Shown piece by piece: positions 1 to 9,022 of a stretch of 64,000 nucleotides of DNA. The stretch is from Xanthobacter autotrophicus Py2. GTDB lineage: Bacteria > Pseudomonadota > Alphaproteobacteria > Rhizobiales > Xanthobacteraceae. A model generated the notes under the pieces. The model worked only from the letters and a program-made list of their open reading frames with translations. It was not told where the DNA came from and made no database searches. How positions within the stretch are numbered: position 1 is the first letter of the stretch; the number at the start of each line of letters is the position of its first letter. The position numbers and the translations under genes are program-made. The stretch lies in assembly GCA_000017645.1 (NCBI GenBank), contig CP000781.1, forward strand, positions 3,955,501 through 4,019,500, written 5' to 3'.

Positions 1-317
1 TGGCCTTCCTCGTCGTCACCGTTGTGGCGGTGGTCGCGTCCCGGCCGGCGCTGCGTCTGCCGTCGCGGGTCCTGGGCGATCCGATCTCCTGGTCGCAGGC
101 CTGGCGGCTTGGTCAGGGCAACACGCTTGCGCTGGTCCTGGGCCCATTCCTGATCTCAGTGCCGGTCCTGATCGTCGAGCAGATCGTGCAGCTCCTGGTA
201 CCGGAGACGCTGTCCGACGTGGTGAGCATGGTGCTGCTGCCGGCCCAGATCGTGCTCACCTGTGCCTTCCTCTCTGTTGCCTACGGCCAGCTGCGGCGGG
301 CGAATCCGGAACTTTGA
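1..317 (+). CDS. C-terminal part of an unidentified membrane protein (partial)
   Basis: The reading frame is open from the first bases of the window (frame of position 3) to the TGA at 315-317, so the gene begins upstream. About 104 residues are visible. They contain a hydrophobic stretch at the very start, then two long hydrophobic segments (around LALVLGPFLISVPVLIV and VSMVLLPAQIVLTCAFLSVA) that look like transmembrane helices, and a short charged tail. No catalytic motif is visible and I do not recognise the family. It ends about 95 bp before the EamA transporter on the same strand. Confidence 0.65.
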   Translation, partial: AFLVVTVVAVVASRPALRLPSRVLGDPISWSQAWRLGQGNTLALVLGPFLISVPVLIVEQIVQLLVPETLSDVVSMVLLPAQIVLTCAFLSVAYGQLRRANPEL

Positions 318-411
318 GACAGGACCCGGTCGCGGGCCGAGCCCGGCGCGGAACTAAAGTCTAAGCCCTGCGGCAGATGCATGCCGCACGCCTTCGGACC
401 GCGCTATAGGG

Positions 412-1416
412 ATGGAGCCGCCTTGTTCGGATCTGCCCCAGATGAATGTCCCGGCCGGAATCGGCCTGCAAATCGCCGCCACCTTCTTCTTCGCCGTCAT
501 GTCCGCGCTCGTGCGGATGGTGGCCGACGAGGTGCCGAGTGGCGAGATCGTCTTCGCCCGCAGCTTCATCGGGCTCCTGCCCGTGGTGGTCTGGCTCGCC
601 TGGAGCGGGCGAATGACCGGCGCCCTCGTCACCCGGCAGCCGTTCGGCCACGTGGTGCGGGGCCTCGTAGGCGTGAGCGCCATGTGGCTCAGCTTTGCCG
701 CGCTGGCCTTCATCCCGCTGGCGGAGGCGGTGGCCTTTTCCTATGCCACGCCTCTGGTGGCGGTGGTGCTGGCGGCGGTGCTGCTGGGCGAGCGGGTGCC
801 GGCCTATCGCTGGCTCGTTCTTGCCATTGGCATGGGTGGCATCGTGCTCATGCTGTGGCCGTCGTTTTCCCACGCCTCGGTGGGGTCGGGGCCGGGACCG
901 CTGATCGGCGCGGGACTGGCGCTGGCCGGCGCGGTGGGGGCGGGCTTCGCCATTACCCAGGTGCGCCATCTCACCCGGACCGAGACCAGTGAGGCCATTG
1001 TCTTCTACTTCTCGCTGGTGGCTTCCGTGGCGGGCCTCGCCACGCTGCCGCTCGGCTGGGTGATGCCGGACGGGCGGGTCGCGCTCATCCTCGCCGGCAT
1101 GGGGCTGGCGGGCGGCATCGGGCAGATCTGCGTGACATCGGCCATCCGCCATGCTCCGGCGTCGGTGGTCGCACCGCTCAATTATGCCACGCTGATATGG
1201 GCCACCGTGCTCGGCATCATCCTGTTCGGGGAATGGCCGGCGCCCCTTGTGATCGCGGGCGCGATGGTGGTGATCGTGGCCGGGCTGGTCCTGATCTGGC
1301 GCGAGCGCAGGCCGGCTCCGCGGATCGTGGCGTCGCGGCCTGAACCTCCGGTCGGGGGCTGCGCTTCTGCAGACGACCCGGGGGAGGCGCCCCCCGTGCA
1401 GGACGATGCTGCGTGA
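412..1416 (+). CDS. DMT-superfamily (EamA) membrane transporter
   Basis: A 334-residue protein with about ten hydrophobic helices in two similar halves, the layout of EamA/RhaT-type drug/metabolite transporters of the inner membrane. Family-like stretches are the first helix with AATFFFAVMSALVRM, the loop PLAEAVAFSYATPLVAVVLA at the end of half one, and the second-half equivalent APASVVAPLNYATLIWATVLG followed by the FGEWP turn. The 45-residue tail after the last helix is Pro/Ala-rich and probably cytosolic. Substrate cannot be read from sequence. The ATG at 442 (MNVPAG) is an equally plausible start; neither has a clear Shine-Dalgarno. Two copies of ATTGGCGGCGTRA follow the stop codon in tandem. 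Confidence 0.88.
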   Translation: MEPPCSDLPQMNVPAGIGLQIAATFFFAVMSALVRMVADEVPSGEIVFARSFIGLLPVVVWLAWSGRMTGALVTRQPFGHVVRGLVGVSAMWLSFAALAFIPLAEAVAFSYATPLVAVVLAAVLLGERVPAYRWLVLAIGMGGIVLMLWPSFSHASVGSGPGPLIGAGLALAGAVGAGFAITQVRHLTRTETSEAIVFYFSLVASVAGLATLPLGWVMPDGRVALILAGMGLAGGIGQICVTSAIRHAPASVVAPLNYATLIWATVLGIILFGEWPAPLVIAGAMVVIVAGLVLIWRERRPAPRIVASRPEPPVGGCASADDPGEAPPVQDDAA

Positions 1417-1456
1417 ATTGGCGGCGTAAATTGGCGGCGTGAGCTTCAGGCCGGTG

Positions 1457-1484
1457 AAAAAAGCGGGAGCGCGGTCAGCGCTCC
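1457..1484 (-). terminator. Rho-independent terminator of fpr
   Basis: Read on the minus strand, a 7-bp stem GGAGCGC/GCGCTCC with a 5-nt loop is followed after three bases by six T. The fpr stop codon (TGA, 1477-1475) lies in the loop. Confidence 0.8.
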
Positions 1485-2248
1485 ACGAATGCTTTTTCGA
1501 TGACGTAGTGGCCGGGCGCCGACTGGCTGCCCTCGGCGAAGCCGCGCGATTCCAGCAGGTCCACCACATCCTTCAGCATCTGCGGGCTGCCGCAGAGCAT
1601 CAGCCGGTCCTCCTCCGGGGAGATGACAGGCAGGCCGAGATCGGCGAACAGCTTGCCGGAGGTGATGAGGTCGGTGATGCGGCCCTGATTGCGGAACGGC
1701 TCGCGGGTCACGGTGGGGTAGTAGATGAGCTTGTTGCGCACCTCGTCGCCGAGGAACTCATGGTTCGGCAGTTCCTTGGTGAGGAATTCGTCATAGGCAA
1801 GCTCGGCCACCGTGCGGGTGCCGTGGATCAGGATCACCTTCTCGAAGCGCTCATAGGCCTCCGGGTCCTTCACCACCGAGAGGAACGGGGCAAGGCCGGT
1901 GCCGGTGGAGAGGAGGTAAAGCCGCTTGCCGGGCAACAGGCTGTCCTGCACCAGGGTGCCCGTGGGCTTGCGGCCGACCAGGAGCTTGTCGCCCACCTTC
2001 AGGTGCTGGAGCCGGGAGGTGAGGGGCCCGTTCTGCACCTTGATGGAGAAGAACTGCAGGTCCGGCTCGTAATTGGCGCTGGCCATGGAATAGGCGCGCA
2101 GCAGCGGCTTGCCGTCCACCTTGAGGCCGATCATGGTGAACTGGCCGTTGAGGAACCGCAGGCCCGGATCGCGGGTGCAGGTGAAGGAGAAGAGGGTGTC
2201 GGTCCAGTGGTGAACGCTGGTGACGGTCTCTTCGTTGAAATTGCTCAT
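1475..2248 (-). CDS. fpr: Ferredoxin--NADP+ reductase
   Basis: A 257-residue flavoprotein, the usual length of bacterial Fpr. It exchanges electrons between NADPH and ferredoxin or flavodoxin in the cytosol. The N-terminal FAD barrel carries the flavin motif RAYSMAS (around residue 52); the NADP domain has LLSTGTGLAPFLSVVKDPE and the segment LMLCGSPQMLKDV. The C-terminus ends with GHYVIEKAFVER, close to the aromatic or short-tail ends of subclass I bacterial reductases. The start at 2248 (MSNFNEETV) gives the family length; an upstream in-frame ATG at 2305 would add an unlikely Arg-rich leader. It is a single gene with its own terminator. Confidence 0.95.
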   Translation of the reverse strand: MSNFNEETVTSVHHWTDTLFSFTCTRDPGLRFLNGQFTMIGLKVDGKPLLRAYSMASANYEPDLQFFSIKVQNGPLTSRLQHLKVGDKLLVGRKPTGTLVQDSLLPGKRLYLLSTGTGLAPFLSVVKDPEAYERFEKVILIHGTRTVAELAYDEFLTKELPNHEFLGDEVRNKLIYYPTVTREPFRNQGRITDLITSGKLFADLGLPVISPEEDRLMLCGSPQMLKDVVDLLESRGFAEGSQSAPGHYVIEKAFVER

Positions 2249-2431
2249 CTTCAAAATCCGGTCACGGCACGCCCCGGAGCGCGCCCGAAACGGCGACGGC
2301 CACATGAGGCTTTAGGGAGACCGCATCACCCTACAGGATGTGGCCAGGCTTCAAAAGTGCGACGGCATGTCCTCCGTGGCGGCCCCGATCCGGGTTCCGG
2401 AGCGTGGTGCCCCCGCAGGGGAGGCGCCGCT

Positions 2432-3331
2432 TCAGGTTGCTTCCACGGGGGCTTGGTGCGCCAGCAGCGCGTCCACGACCTCGCCCACGCGCTGTTCCCA
2501 CGGCGCGGCCCGGACGCCGAAGGTGCGCTCGAACAGGTCGCTGGCCAGTTCGGAGTTCTTCGGCCGCTGCGCCGGCGTGGGATACTCGGCGGTGGTGATG
2601 GGTGCGACTTCCGGCGTCTTGCCGGTGTGCACGGCCGCTGCCGCCACGATGGCGCTGGCGAAGCCGTGCCAGGTGGTCGCGCCGGTTCCGGCGAAATGGT
2701 AGGTGCCCCAGCGGGCGTCGCCTCGTGCAGCGGCTTGTGCTGCCGCCAGCACCGCCTCGGCGAGGTCGCGCGTCGCGGTGGGGCAGCCGCGCTGGTCGCT
2801 CACCACCTTCAGCAGGTCCCGCTCAGCGGCGAGCCGCAGCATGGTCTTCAGGAAGTTGTTGCCGTGGGCGCCGTAGACCCACGAGGTGCGCACGATGACG
2901 TGCCGCTCGCTGGCCGCGCGCACCGCTGCCTCGCCGGCGGCCTTGGTGCGGCCGTAGACGCCCAGCGGGGCGATGGGGTCCGCCTCCACATAGGCGCCGG
3001 CCTTGGTGCCGTCGAACACATAGTCGGTGGAGACATGGATGAGGGGGGTGCGGTAGCGGGCGCAGCGCTCGGCGATCAGGCCGGGGGCGAAGGCATTGAT
3101 GCGCGCCGCCATTTTCTGTTCGGTCTCGGCCTTGTCCACGGCGGTATAGGCAGCGGCGTTGATCAGCGCATCGGGCCGCGCCGCCTCGATCGCCCGGGCC
3201 ACCGCCACCGGATCAGCGATGTCCAAAGCGTCGTGGCCAAGCCCGACCGTATCAAGGCCGCGCTCGGCGGCGAGCGCCGTTACCTCGCGCCCGAGCTGGC
3301 CGCCGGCGCCAAACAGGAGGATGCGGGTCAC
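2432..3331 (-). CDS. rfbD: dTDP-4-dehydrorhamnose reductase, second copy
   Basis: A 299-residue short-chain dehydrogenase/reductase of the RmlD family, catalysing the last step to dTDP-L-rhamnose. Visible are the N-terminal nucleotide motif GAGGQLG, the substrate segment STDYVFDG and the catalytic YGRTK (Y-x3-K). The start is a GTG at 3331 that overlaps the stop of the rfbB remnant upstream in a GTGA arrangement, preceded by a GGGGG tract; longer in-frame starts add a non-homologous leader. It belongs to a minus-strand set rfbC2-(rfbB remnant)-rfbD2. A second, complete copy lies at 13659-14552. Looks intact. Confidence 0.92.
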   Translation of the reverse strand: MTRILLFGAGGQLGREVTALAAERGLDTVGLGHDALDIADPVAVARAIEAARPDALINAAAYTAVDKAETEQKMAARINAFAPGLIAERCARYRTPLIHVSTDYVFDGTKAGAYVEADPIAPLGVYGRTKAAGEAAVRAASERHVIVRTSWVYGAHGNNFLKTMLRLAAERDLLKVVSDQRGCPTATRDLAEAVLAAAQAAARGDARWGTYHFAGTGATTWHGFASAIVAAAAVHTGKTPEVAPITTAEYPTPAQRPKNSELASDLFERTFGVRAAPWEQRVGEVVDALLAHQAPVEAT

Positions 3332-3561
3332 GATACAACCCCCAGCTTGGATGAGGCCGGATTTTCGAGCCCAAGGCGCTGGCCCTGGTCGCGCTGGCGC
3401 CAGGGCACCCACCCTGCGCGGTTGTCGAGGGGAGCAGGGGCGGCGAGGTCCCCCGCATAGGTCAGCTTGTCGAAGGTGAGGACGTGGTGGCCTTCACCGG
3501 TCAGGTGCCGCACCACCGCCGAGCCGATGAAGCCCGCTCCTCCGGTCACCAGAACCCGCAT
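3328..3561 (-). pseudogene. rfbB: rfbB remnant: dTDP-glucose 4,6-dehydratase with large in-frame internal deletion
   Basis: The 77-codon frame begins exactly like RmlB ([20 protein letters not shown], then [12 protein letters not shown]) but after about 43 residues it jumps to a stretch that matches the extreme C-terminus of the family: [20 protein letters not shown], against [20 protein letters not shown] in the intact copy at 12601-13668. The catalytic TDE and YxxxK regions and the whole substrate domain, about 280 residues, are missing. The frame is kept, and the 3' end still overlaps the rfbD2 start by 4 bp, so the junction is a clean internal deletion and not a frameshift. The product cannot be an active dehydratase. 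Confidence 0.85.
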
Positions 3562-3606
3562 GCCGTTCCCTTCACAATTGCCTCTGCCCCTGCTTCAGGC
3601 GCGCGG

Positions 3607-4173
3607 CTATCCGTTCGAATGCACGAAGGGACTGTCGAAATCCTTGAGGCGAGGCAATATCCGGTCCTTGTCGGAGAGAATGGTCTCGCCGGTGAAGCGC
3701 CAGTCGATGGCGAGGTCGGGATCGTTCCAGATAATCCCGCATTCGCTCGCCCGATCATAAAACGCGTCCACCTTATAGGCGACGCGCGTGTCGGGGGCGA
3801 GGGTGCAGAAGCCGTGGGCGAAACCCTGCGGCACAAACAGCTGTTCGCCGCCCTCGGCGGTGAGGCGGGCGCCGGCCCAGCGGCCGTAGGTGGGCGAGCC
3901 CTTCCGCACATCCACCGCCACGTCGAAGATGGCGCCGCTCAGCACCCGCACCAGCTTGGCCTGCGCGAAGGGGGGCGCTTGCATGTGGAGGCCGCGCACC
4001 GTGCCCGGCAGCGCCGACAGCGATTCGTTGTCCTGTACGAAATCGGCGACGATCCCGTTCGCCGCATAGAGCGGCTTGACGTAGGTTTCGCAGAAATAGC
4101 CGCGCGCGTCGCCGAAGCGGCGCGGCGTCACGAGGATGACCTCTGGCAGGTCGAGCGCTTGAAAGGCCGTCAT
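3607..4173 (-). CDS. rfbC: dTDP-4-dehydrorhamnose 3,5-epimerase, second copy
   Basis: A 188-residue RmlC-type cupin (family about 180-190). It epimerises C3 and C5 of dTDP-4-keto-6-deoxyglucose. The diagnostic blocks are FVQDNESLS, GTVRGLH (catalytic His region), [30 protein letters not shown] and the terminal IIWNDPDLAIDW. It is the first gene of a minus-strand set whose order (C, B, D) matches the start of the complete operon at 12-15 kb. Residues and length look intact although the next gene is deleted. It starts about 200 bp from the divergently transcribed AGE-family gene, so that gap probably holds both promoters. Confidence 0.93.
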   Translation of the reverse strand: MTAFQALDLPEVILVTPRRFGDARGYFCETYVKPLYAANGIVADFVQDNESLSALPGTVRGLHMQAPPFAQAKLVRVLSGAIFDVAVDVRKGSPTYGRWAGARLTAEGGEQLFVPQGFAHGFCTLAPDTRVAYKVDAFYDRASECGIIWNDPDLAIDWRFTGETILSDKDRILPRLKDFDSPFVHSNG

Positions 4174-4375
4174 GGCGCGCTTCTAGGGCTGCCGCACGGC
4201 GAAGGCAACGGTGCGGTGCGGCGGAGACCGGCGCCGGCCCGGACCAGCCCGGTGTGGCGCCCGCCGCAGGTCGCCGCTTGCGGCACATTGTCGGCCGGCA
4301 TCTCCTTTGGCCGAACCGCCTTCGCGTTGTGATGGGCGCCGGGCTAATGTGCCCCCACCATTGAGGTATGGGGTA

Positions 4376-5530
4376 ATGGCGATGGCCCTTTTGGAAGCGC
4401 AGGCCCGGTGGGCGCGTGAGTGGCTGCTCGATGCGGCGTTGCCGCTGTGGTGGACCGTGGGGGCTGATCCGGCCGGTGGGTTTCACGAGAAGATTGCGCT
4501 CGATGGCACGCCGGTAGCCGCGTCCCGCCGCCTGCGGGTCCAGGCGCGGCAGGCTTATGCCTTCATCGAGGGCGGCCGGCTTGGCTGGGATGGGCCGTGG
4601 CGGGAGGCGGCGCGGCACGGGCTCGACTTCCTGCTCGCCCATTACCGGCGGCCCGACGGACTGTTCCGCACCCTGGTCGCACCCGATGGCCGGCCCCTCG
4701 ACGAGACGGCGGACCTCTACGACCAGGCCTTTGTGCTGTTCGCGCTGGCTCAAGCCCACACCGCCGGCCTTGGTGGCGATGAACTCATCGCGACCGCGCG
4801 GGCCTTGGCGACGCAGCTTCAGGCCGAGCGCGGCAATCCCGTCGGCGGTTTCGAGGAGGCGAGCCCGCGCGTGCTGCCGCTGCGCTCCAACCCGCACATG
4901 CATCTGCTGGAAGCCAACCTCGCCTGGGTGGAGGCCGGCGTCGCGGAGCCCTTCGCGGACGTGGCGCGCGGCATCGTCGCCCTGGCAGCGACGCGACTGA
5001 TCGACCCGCAGACCGGCGCCATCGGCGAATATTATGACGGCGAGTGGCGCTTCGCCGCCGGCGAATCGGGCGGGGTGCGCGAGCCAGGCCACCAGTTCGA
5101 ATGGGCCTATCTGCTCGATCATGTCGGCCCGGTGCTGGGGCTGGACCATCGGGCGGCAAGCCGGCGCATGTACGGGTTTGGCGCGCGCTTCGGCATCGAT
5201 CCGGTGCGCAAGGCCGCTGTGTTCGCACTCGATGCGTCTGGTCAGGTGAGCGACCCGAGGGCGCGGCTCTGGGCGCAGACGGAGCGCCTGCGCACCGCCC
5301 TGATCTTCGCCGCAGCCGAGAGCGATGCCGCAATCCGCGCCGACTATGTGGCCGCGGCCGAGGAGGCCTTCGCGGCGCTGCAGGCGTATCTCGATGTTCC
5401 GGTGCGGGGCCTGTGGCACGACCAGTGGCTGGCCGATGGCAGCTTCGTGGAGGAGGCTGCGCCTGCCTCCTCCTTCTACCACATCCTCTCCGCCCTGGCG
5501 GTGCTGCTGAAGGCGGGCGGGGCGGCCTGA
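4376..5530 (+). CDS. AGE-family sugar epimerase/isomerase, probably mannose-6-phosphate isomerase
   Basis: A 384-residue protein of the N-acylglucosamine 2-epimerase family, an (alpha/alpha)6 barrel near 390 residues. Family-like stretches: GGFHEKIALDG, RRLRVQARQAYAFIEGG, DLYDQAFVLFALA, NPHMHLLEANLAW, EPGHQFEWAYLL (the conserved HxFEWA His) and the late FYHILSAL. AGE proteins interconvert glucose, mannose or fructose forms; the convergent ManC gene 48 bp downstream suggests fructose-6-phosphate to mannose-6-phosphate for GDP-mannose supply (inference). The ATG at 4376 has GAGG nine bases upstream; ATG 4382 is a close alternative. A frame open further upstream is only read-through of GC-rich sequence. 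Confidence 0.88.
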   Translation: MAMALLEAQARWAREWLLDAALPLWWTVGADPAGGFHEKIALDGTPVAASRRLRVQARQAYAFIEGGRLGWDGPWREAARHGLDFLLAHYRRPDGLFRTLVAPDGRPLDETADLYDQAFVLFALAQAHTAGLGGDELIATARALATQLQAERGNPVGGFEEASPRVLPLRSNPHMHLLEANLAWVEAGVAEPFADVARGIVALAATRLIDPQTGAIGEYYDGEWRFAAGESGGVREPGHQFEWAYLLDHVGPVLGLDHRAASRRMYGFGARFGIDPVRKAAVFALDASGQVSDPRARLWAQTERLRTALIFAAAESDAAIRADYVAAAEEAFAALQAYLDVPVRGLWHDQWLADGSFVEEAAPASSFYHILSALAVLLKAGGAA

Positions 5531-5578
5531 GTGGGGGCCGCCGGGCCCACGCCCGTCGTAATCCCGCCGGCGCGCCGC

Positions 5579-7030
5579 TCAGGCGCGCTGGTAGATGTCC
5601 TCGAAGCGGTGGATATCATCCTCGCCGAGATAAGAGCCGGTCTGCACCTCGATCAGCTCGAGCGGAATGCGGCCGGGATTGCCGAGCCGGTGCACGCTGC
5701 CGATAGGGATGTAGGTGGATTCGTTCTCGTGCACCATGTAGCTGCGATCCGCCACCGTCACCTCGGCGGTGCCGCGCACCACCACCCAGTGCTCGGCCCG
5801 GTGATGGTGCTTCTGCAGGGACAGGATGCCGCCCGGCTCCACCACAATCTTCTTCACCTGGAAGCGATCGCCCTTGCACACGGTCTGGTAGGTGCCCCAG
5901 GGCCGGTGGATGGTGAGGTGCTCCTCCACTTCCTTGCGGTTGGAGTCCTTGAGCGCCGAGACCAGCGCCTTCACGTCCTGGCTGCGGTTCGAGGGCATCA
6001 CCAGCACTGCATCCTCGGTGGCGATCACCGAGACGCCGTCGAGGCCGATGGCCGTCACCAGCGGGCCGTCCGAACGCACGAAGGAATTGCTGCTGTCGAG
6101 AAGCTGCACCGTGCCGACGGTGACATTGCCCCGCTCGTCCTGGTTCCCGATCTCGTGCAGGGCGTCCCAGGAGCCCACGTCCGACCAGCCAAAGCTGCCG
6201 CGCACCACCGCGGCGTGGCGGGTGCGCTCCAGCACTGCGAAGTCGATGGACTTCGACGGCGAGGACTTGAAGGCGGCGGGGTCGAGGCGCAGGAAGCCGA
6301 GGTCGGACTTGGCCTCGGCGACGGCCGCGCGGGCGGCATCGGCGATGGCCGGCTCGAACACGTCCGCCTCCTTCAGCAGCAGGCCTGCCGGGAACAGGAA
6401 GTTGCCCGAGTTCCAGAGGTAGCCGGCAGCGACATAGCGCTCGGCCGTGGCGCGATCCGGCTTCTCCACGAAGGAATCCACCTCATAGGACCCGCGTTCG
6501 TCGATCTGGGCGCCGAGGCGGATGTAGCCGTAGCTCGTACGCGGCTCGGTGGGCTCGATGCCGAAGGTGACGATGCGGCCGAGGCGGGCGGCCTCCGCGC
6601 CGATCTCCACCGTCTTCACGAAGCCGGCCGGGTCGAGCACCACATGGTCGGAGGCGAGCGCCAGCACCAGCGTTTCCGGACCGTAGGTCTCGGCCACCCA
6701 GACCGCCGCCGCGATGAGGGCGGGCGCGCTGTCGCGGCGGGCTGGCTCCAGCATGACGGTGGCGTCGATGCCGACGGCCCGGGCCTGCCGCTGGGCGAAG
6801 AAGCGGAATTCCTCGTTGGCCACCACCACCGGATCGGCGAACACGGCGCCGGGCGCCGCGCGCAGCAGCGTGTCCTGGAACATGGTGTTTTCGGTGGCCA
6901 GCGGCAGGAACTGCTTCGGCAGGCTGTTGCGCGAGAGCGGCCACAGCCGCGTTCCAGAACCGCCGGCCAGAATGACCGGGACGATCTTTCCGCTGGCCGA
7001 CTTCGAGGTGACGGTGGACGAAGTGGTCAT
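5579..7030 (-). CDS. manC: Mannose-1-phosphate guanylyltransferase / mannose-6-phosphate isomerase
   Basis: A 483-residue bifunctional (type II) enzyme making GDP-mannose. The N-terminal nucleotidyltransferase has the signature [16 protein letters not shown] then LPKQFLPL; the middle has the FVEKPD substrate motif; the C-terminal cupin phosphomannose isomerase domain has PWGTYQTV, the zinc-binding LSLQKHHHRAEHWVVV and GSVHRLGNPG. Start at ATG 7030, with GAGG seven bases upstream; the in-frame TTG at 7042 overlaps that Shine-Dalgarno. It lies downstream of ugd on the same strand behind a 242-bp gap that contains a strong hairpin, so it probably has its own promoter. With the AGE-type isomerase it gives two possible routes to mannose-6-phosphate. 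Confidence 0.95.
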   Translation of the reverse strand: MTTSSTVTSKSASGKIVPVILAGGSGTRLWPLSRNSLPKQFLPLATENTMFQDTLLRAAPGAVFADPVVVANEEFRFFAQRQARAVGIDATVMLEPARRDSAPALIAAAVWVAETYGPETLVLALASDHVVLDPAGFVKTVEIGAEAARLGRIVTFGIEPTEPRTSYGYIRLGAQIDERGSYEVDSFVEKPDRATAERYVAAGYLWNSGNFLFPAGLLLKEADVFEPAIADAARAAVAEAKSDLGFLRLDPAAFKSSPSKSIDFAVLERTRHAAVVRGSFGWSDVGSWDALHEIGNQDERGNVTVGTVQLLDSSNSFVRSDGPLVTAIGLDGVSVIATEDAVLVMPSNRSQDVKALVSALKDSNRKEVEEHLTIHRPWGTYQTVCKGDRFQVKKIVVEPGGILSLQKHHHRAEHWVVVRGTAEVTVADRSYMVHENESTYIPIGSVHRLGNPGRIPLELIEVQTGSYLGEDDIHRFEDIYQRA

Positions 7031-7214
7031 GGCGGGCCTCAAGCTGGGTTCAGGTCACGTTGCTCCAAGCAACGGGCGCGGTCCACAAAGAAGTCCTCCG
7101 AGGCCGTCGTCGGGCAGCAGCAAAAGTCGCTGTCCGGACTGGAGCGAAATCTGGCTGGGCTGCTACAGCCTGAGCCTCAAGTCCGCCGTCAGGCCTGGGT
7201 GGAAGCACGGTCAA

Positions 7215-7243
7215 CCGACCGGATTGCGGCACAATCCGGTCGG
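7215..7243. terminator. Perfect 12-bp hairpin downstream of ugd
   Basis: CCGACCGGATTG, loop CGGCA, then CAATCCGGTCGG: a perfect 12-bp stem about 30 bases past the ugd stop codon. There is no strong T run on either strand, so it may be a terminator or an mRNA-stabilising end rather than a classic intrinsic terminator. Confidence 0.55.
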
Positions 7244-7272
7244 AGTGTCTTCCGGCATCCGCGACCTCAGTC

Positions 7273-8589
7273 TCAGAGGTCGGCGAGGCCGCGCCCGACG
7301 CTGCTGTACCTGAAGCCGAGGCTCGCCATCTCCTCGGGGCGGTAGATGTTGCGCAGGTCCACCACCACCGGCTGGGCCATCATCGACTGGATGCGCTTGA
7401 GGTCGAGGGCGCGGAAGGCGTCCCATTCGGTGACGATGACCAGGGCGTCGGCCCCGTCCGCCGCCTGATAGGGGCTATCCACATAGTCGACGTTGCTCAG
7501 CACCATCTTGGCCTGCTCAACGCCTTCGGGATCGTGCGCCCGGATGGTGGCGCCGGCATCCTGAAGGGCGGTGATGATGGCGATGGACGGCGCGTCGCGC
7601 ATGTCGTCGGTGTTCGGCTTGAAGGTGAGGCCCAGCACGCCGACGGTCTTGCCGCGCACCGATCCGCCGAGCGCGGTGATGACCTTGCGGGCCATGGCGC
7701 GCTTGCGCTGGTCGTTCACCGACACGACCGTCTCCACGATGCGGATGGGCGCATCATAGTCCTGGGCGGTCTTGATGAGGGCCAGAGTGTCCTTCGGGAA
7801 GCAGGATCCGCCGTAGCCGGGACCCGCGTGCAGGAACTTGGAGCCGATGCGGTTGTCGAGGCCGATGCCGCGGGCCACGTCCTGGACGTTGCCGCCCACC
7901 TTCTCGCACAGGTCCGAGATCTCGTTGATGAAGGTGATCTTGGTGGCGAGGAAGGCGTTGGCCGCATACTTGATCAGTTCGGCGGTGCGGCGCGAGGTGA
8001 ACAGCAGCGGCGACTGGTTGAGGAACAGCGGGCGGTAGAGGTTGGTCATGACCTCCTTGGCGCGCTCCTCGTCGGTGCCCACCACGATGCGGTCGGGCCG
8101 CTTGAAATCGATGATGGCGGCGCCTTCGCGCAGGAACTCGGGGTTGGAGACGACGGAGAATTCAGCGTCCGGCCGGGTCTCGCGGATGATGCGCTCCACC
8201 TCGTCGCCGGTGCCGACGGGCACGGTGGATTTGGTCACGATCACCGTATAGCCCGTCATCGCGCTGGCGATGTCGCGGGCGGCCTGATGCACGTAGGAGA
8301 GGTCGGCATGGCCGTCGCCGCGCCGCGACGGCGTGCCCACCGCGATGAACACGGCTTCCGCATCGGCGACGCCTTCGGCAAGGCTGGTGGTGAAGAACAG
8401 CCTCTCGGCTTTCACGTTCGAGGCCACGAGATCGTCGAGGCCGGGCTCGAAGATCGGGATTTCACCGCGCTTCAGCGCCGCAATCTTGCCCTCGTGCGTG
8501 TCGACGCACGTAACCGTATGGCCGAAATCCGCAAAGCACGCGCCGGAGACCAAGCCCACATAGCCCGCTCCGATCATGGTCACACGCAT
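7273..8589 (-). CDS. ugd: UDP-glucose 6-dehydrogenase
   Basis: A 438-residue UDP-glucose/GDP-mannose dehydrogenase; it oxidises UDP-glucose twice to UDP-glucuronate in the cytosol. Visible are the NAD motif GAGYVGLVSGACF at the N-terminus, VGTPSRRGDG, STVPVGTGD, NPEFLREG, the catalytic cysteine motif GYGGSCFPKD (Cys263) and the C-terminal LTFKPNTDDMRDAPS. UDP-glucuronate is the substrate of the 4-epimerase-like enzyme at 35.7 kb, so the EPS probably contains uronic acids (inference). Divergent to the Wzc-like gene across a 548-bp intergenic region. Confidence 0.96.
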   Translation of the reverse strand: MRVTMIGAGYVGLVSGACFADFGHTVTCVDTHEGKIAALKRGEIPIFEPGLDDLVASNVKAERLFFTTSLAEGVADAEAVFIAVGTPSRRGDGHADLSYVHQAARDIASAMTGYTVIVTKSTVPVGTGDEVERIIRETRPDAEFSVVSNPEFLREGAAIIDFKRPDRIVVGTDEERAKEVMTNLYRPLFLNQSPLLFTSRRTAELIKYAANAFLATKITFINEISDLCEKVGGNVQDVARGIGLDNRIGSKFLHAGPGYGGSCFPKDTLALIKTAQDYDAPIRIVETVVSVNDQRKRAMARKVITALGGSVRGKTVGVLGLTFKPNTDDMRDAPSIAIITALQDAGATIRAHDPEGVEQAKMVLSNVDYVDSPYQAADGADALVIVTEWDAFRALDLKRIQSMMAQPVVVDLRNIYRPEEMASLGFRYSSVGRGLADL

Positions 8590-8901
8590 GGCCCAGCCCT
8601 GTTTTGTGCAACTTTCGCCCTAAGGCTTCGGTCGCATGTTGCATCGCAGCAGGGATTAGCCCCCCGTGGCCAAAATCTCAATGGATTTTTGCCCTTCAGC
8701 CCCTATTGGGACCTGACCTCAGCGACGCACCCCGCCCCCTCGCCCGCCGTGCGTGTGCTCGATGCGAACGCGCGTGAAAGTCGCCACCGCAGCGCAAACA
8801 GGAGCTTACGGCCGACGGCCGCCCGCGCCGGCGGCCAAAATCCCAAATTTAGTGCAAGTGCCCAAAAATACGACAGGATTCGCGGTCCCTCGGAAGAGTC
8901 G

Positions 8902-8916
8902 ATTCTCATTTTGCAA
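8902..8916 (+). promoter_or_regulatory. Candidate operator motif, site A
   Basis: ATTCTCATTTTGCAA matches the reference 15-mer TTTCGCATTTTGCAA (site C, 28543) at 13 of 15 positions. It lies 221 bp before the Wzc-like gene. Candidate only; no regulator is visible in the window. Confidence 0.35.
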
Positions 8917-9022
8917 CGCGATGCCATCGTGAGGGGCCGGTCACCGTGGCGGGACTGCTCGGTACGCGGCGCGTATTGCCGGCGGCAACGCGAAAAAGGG
9001 CTGCGAAAGCGAACTTTTTTGG

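Noticed and set aside
3328..3561. rfbB remnant as a frameshifted but full-length gene
   Set aside because: There is no room: only 234 bp separate its ends, and both ends are in the same frame. It is a deletion.
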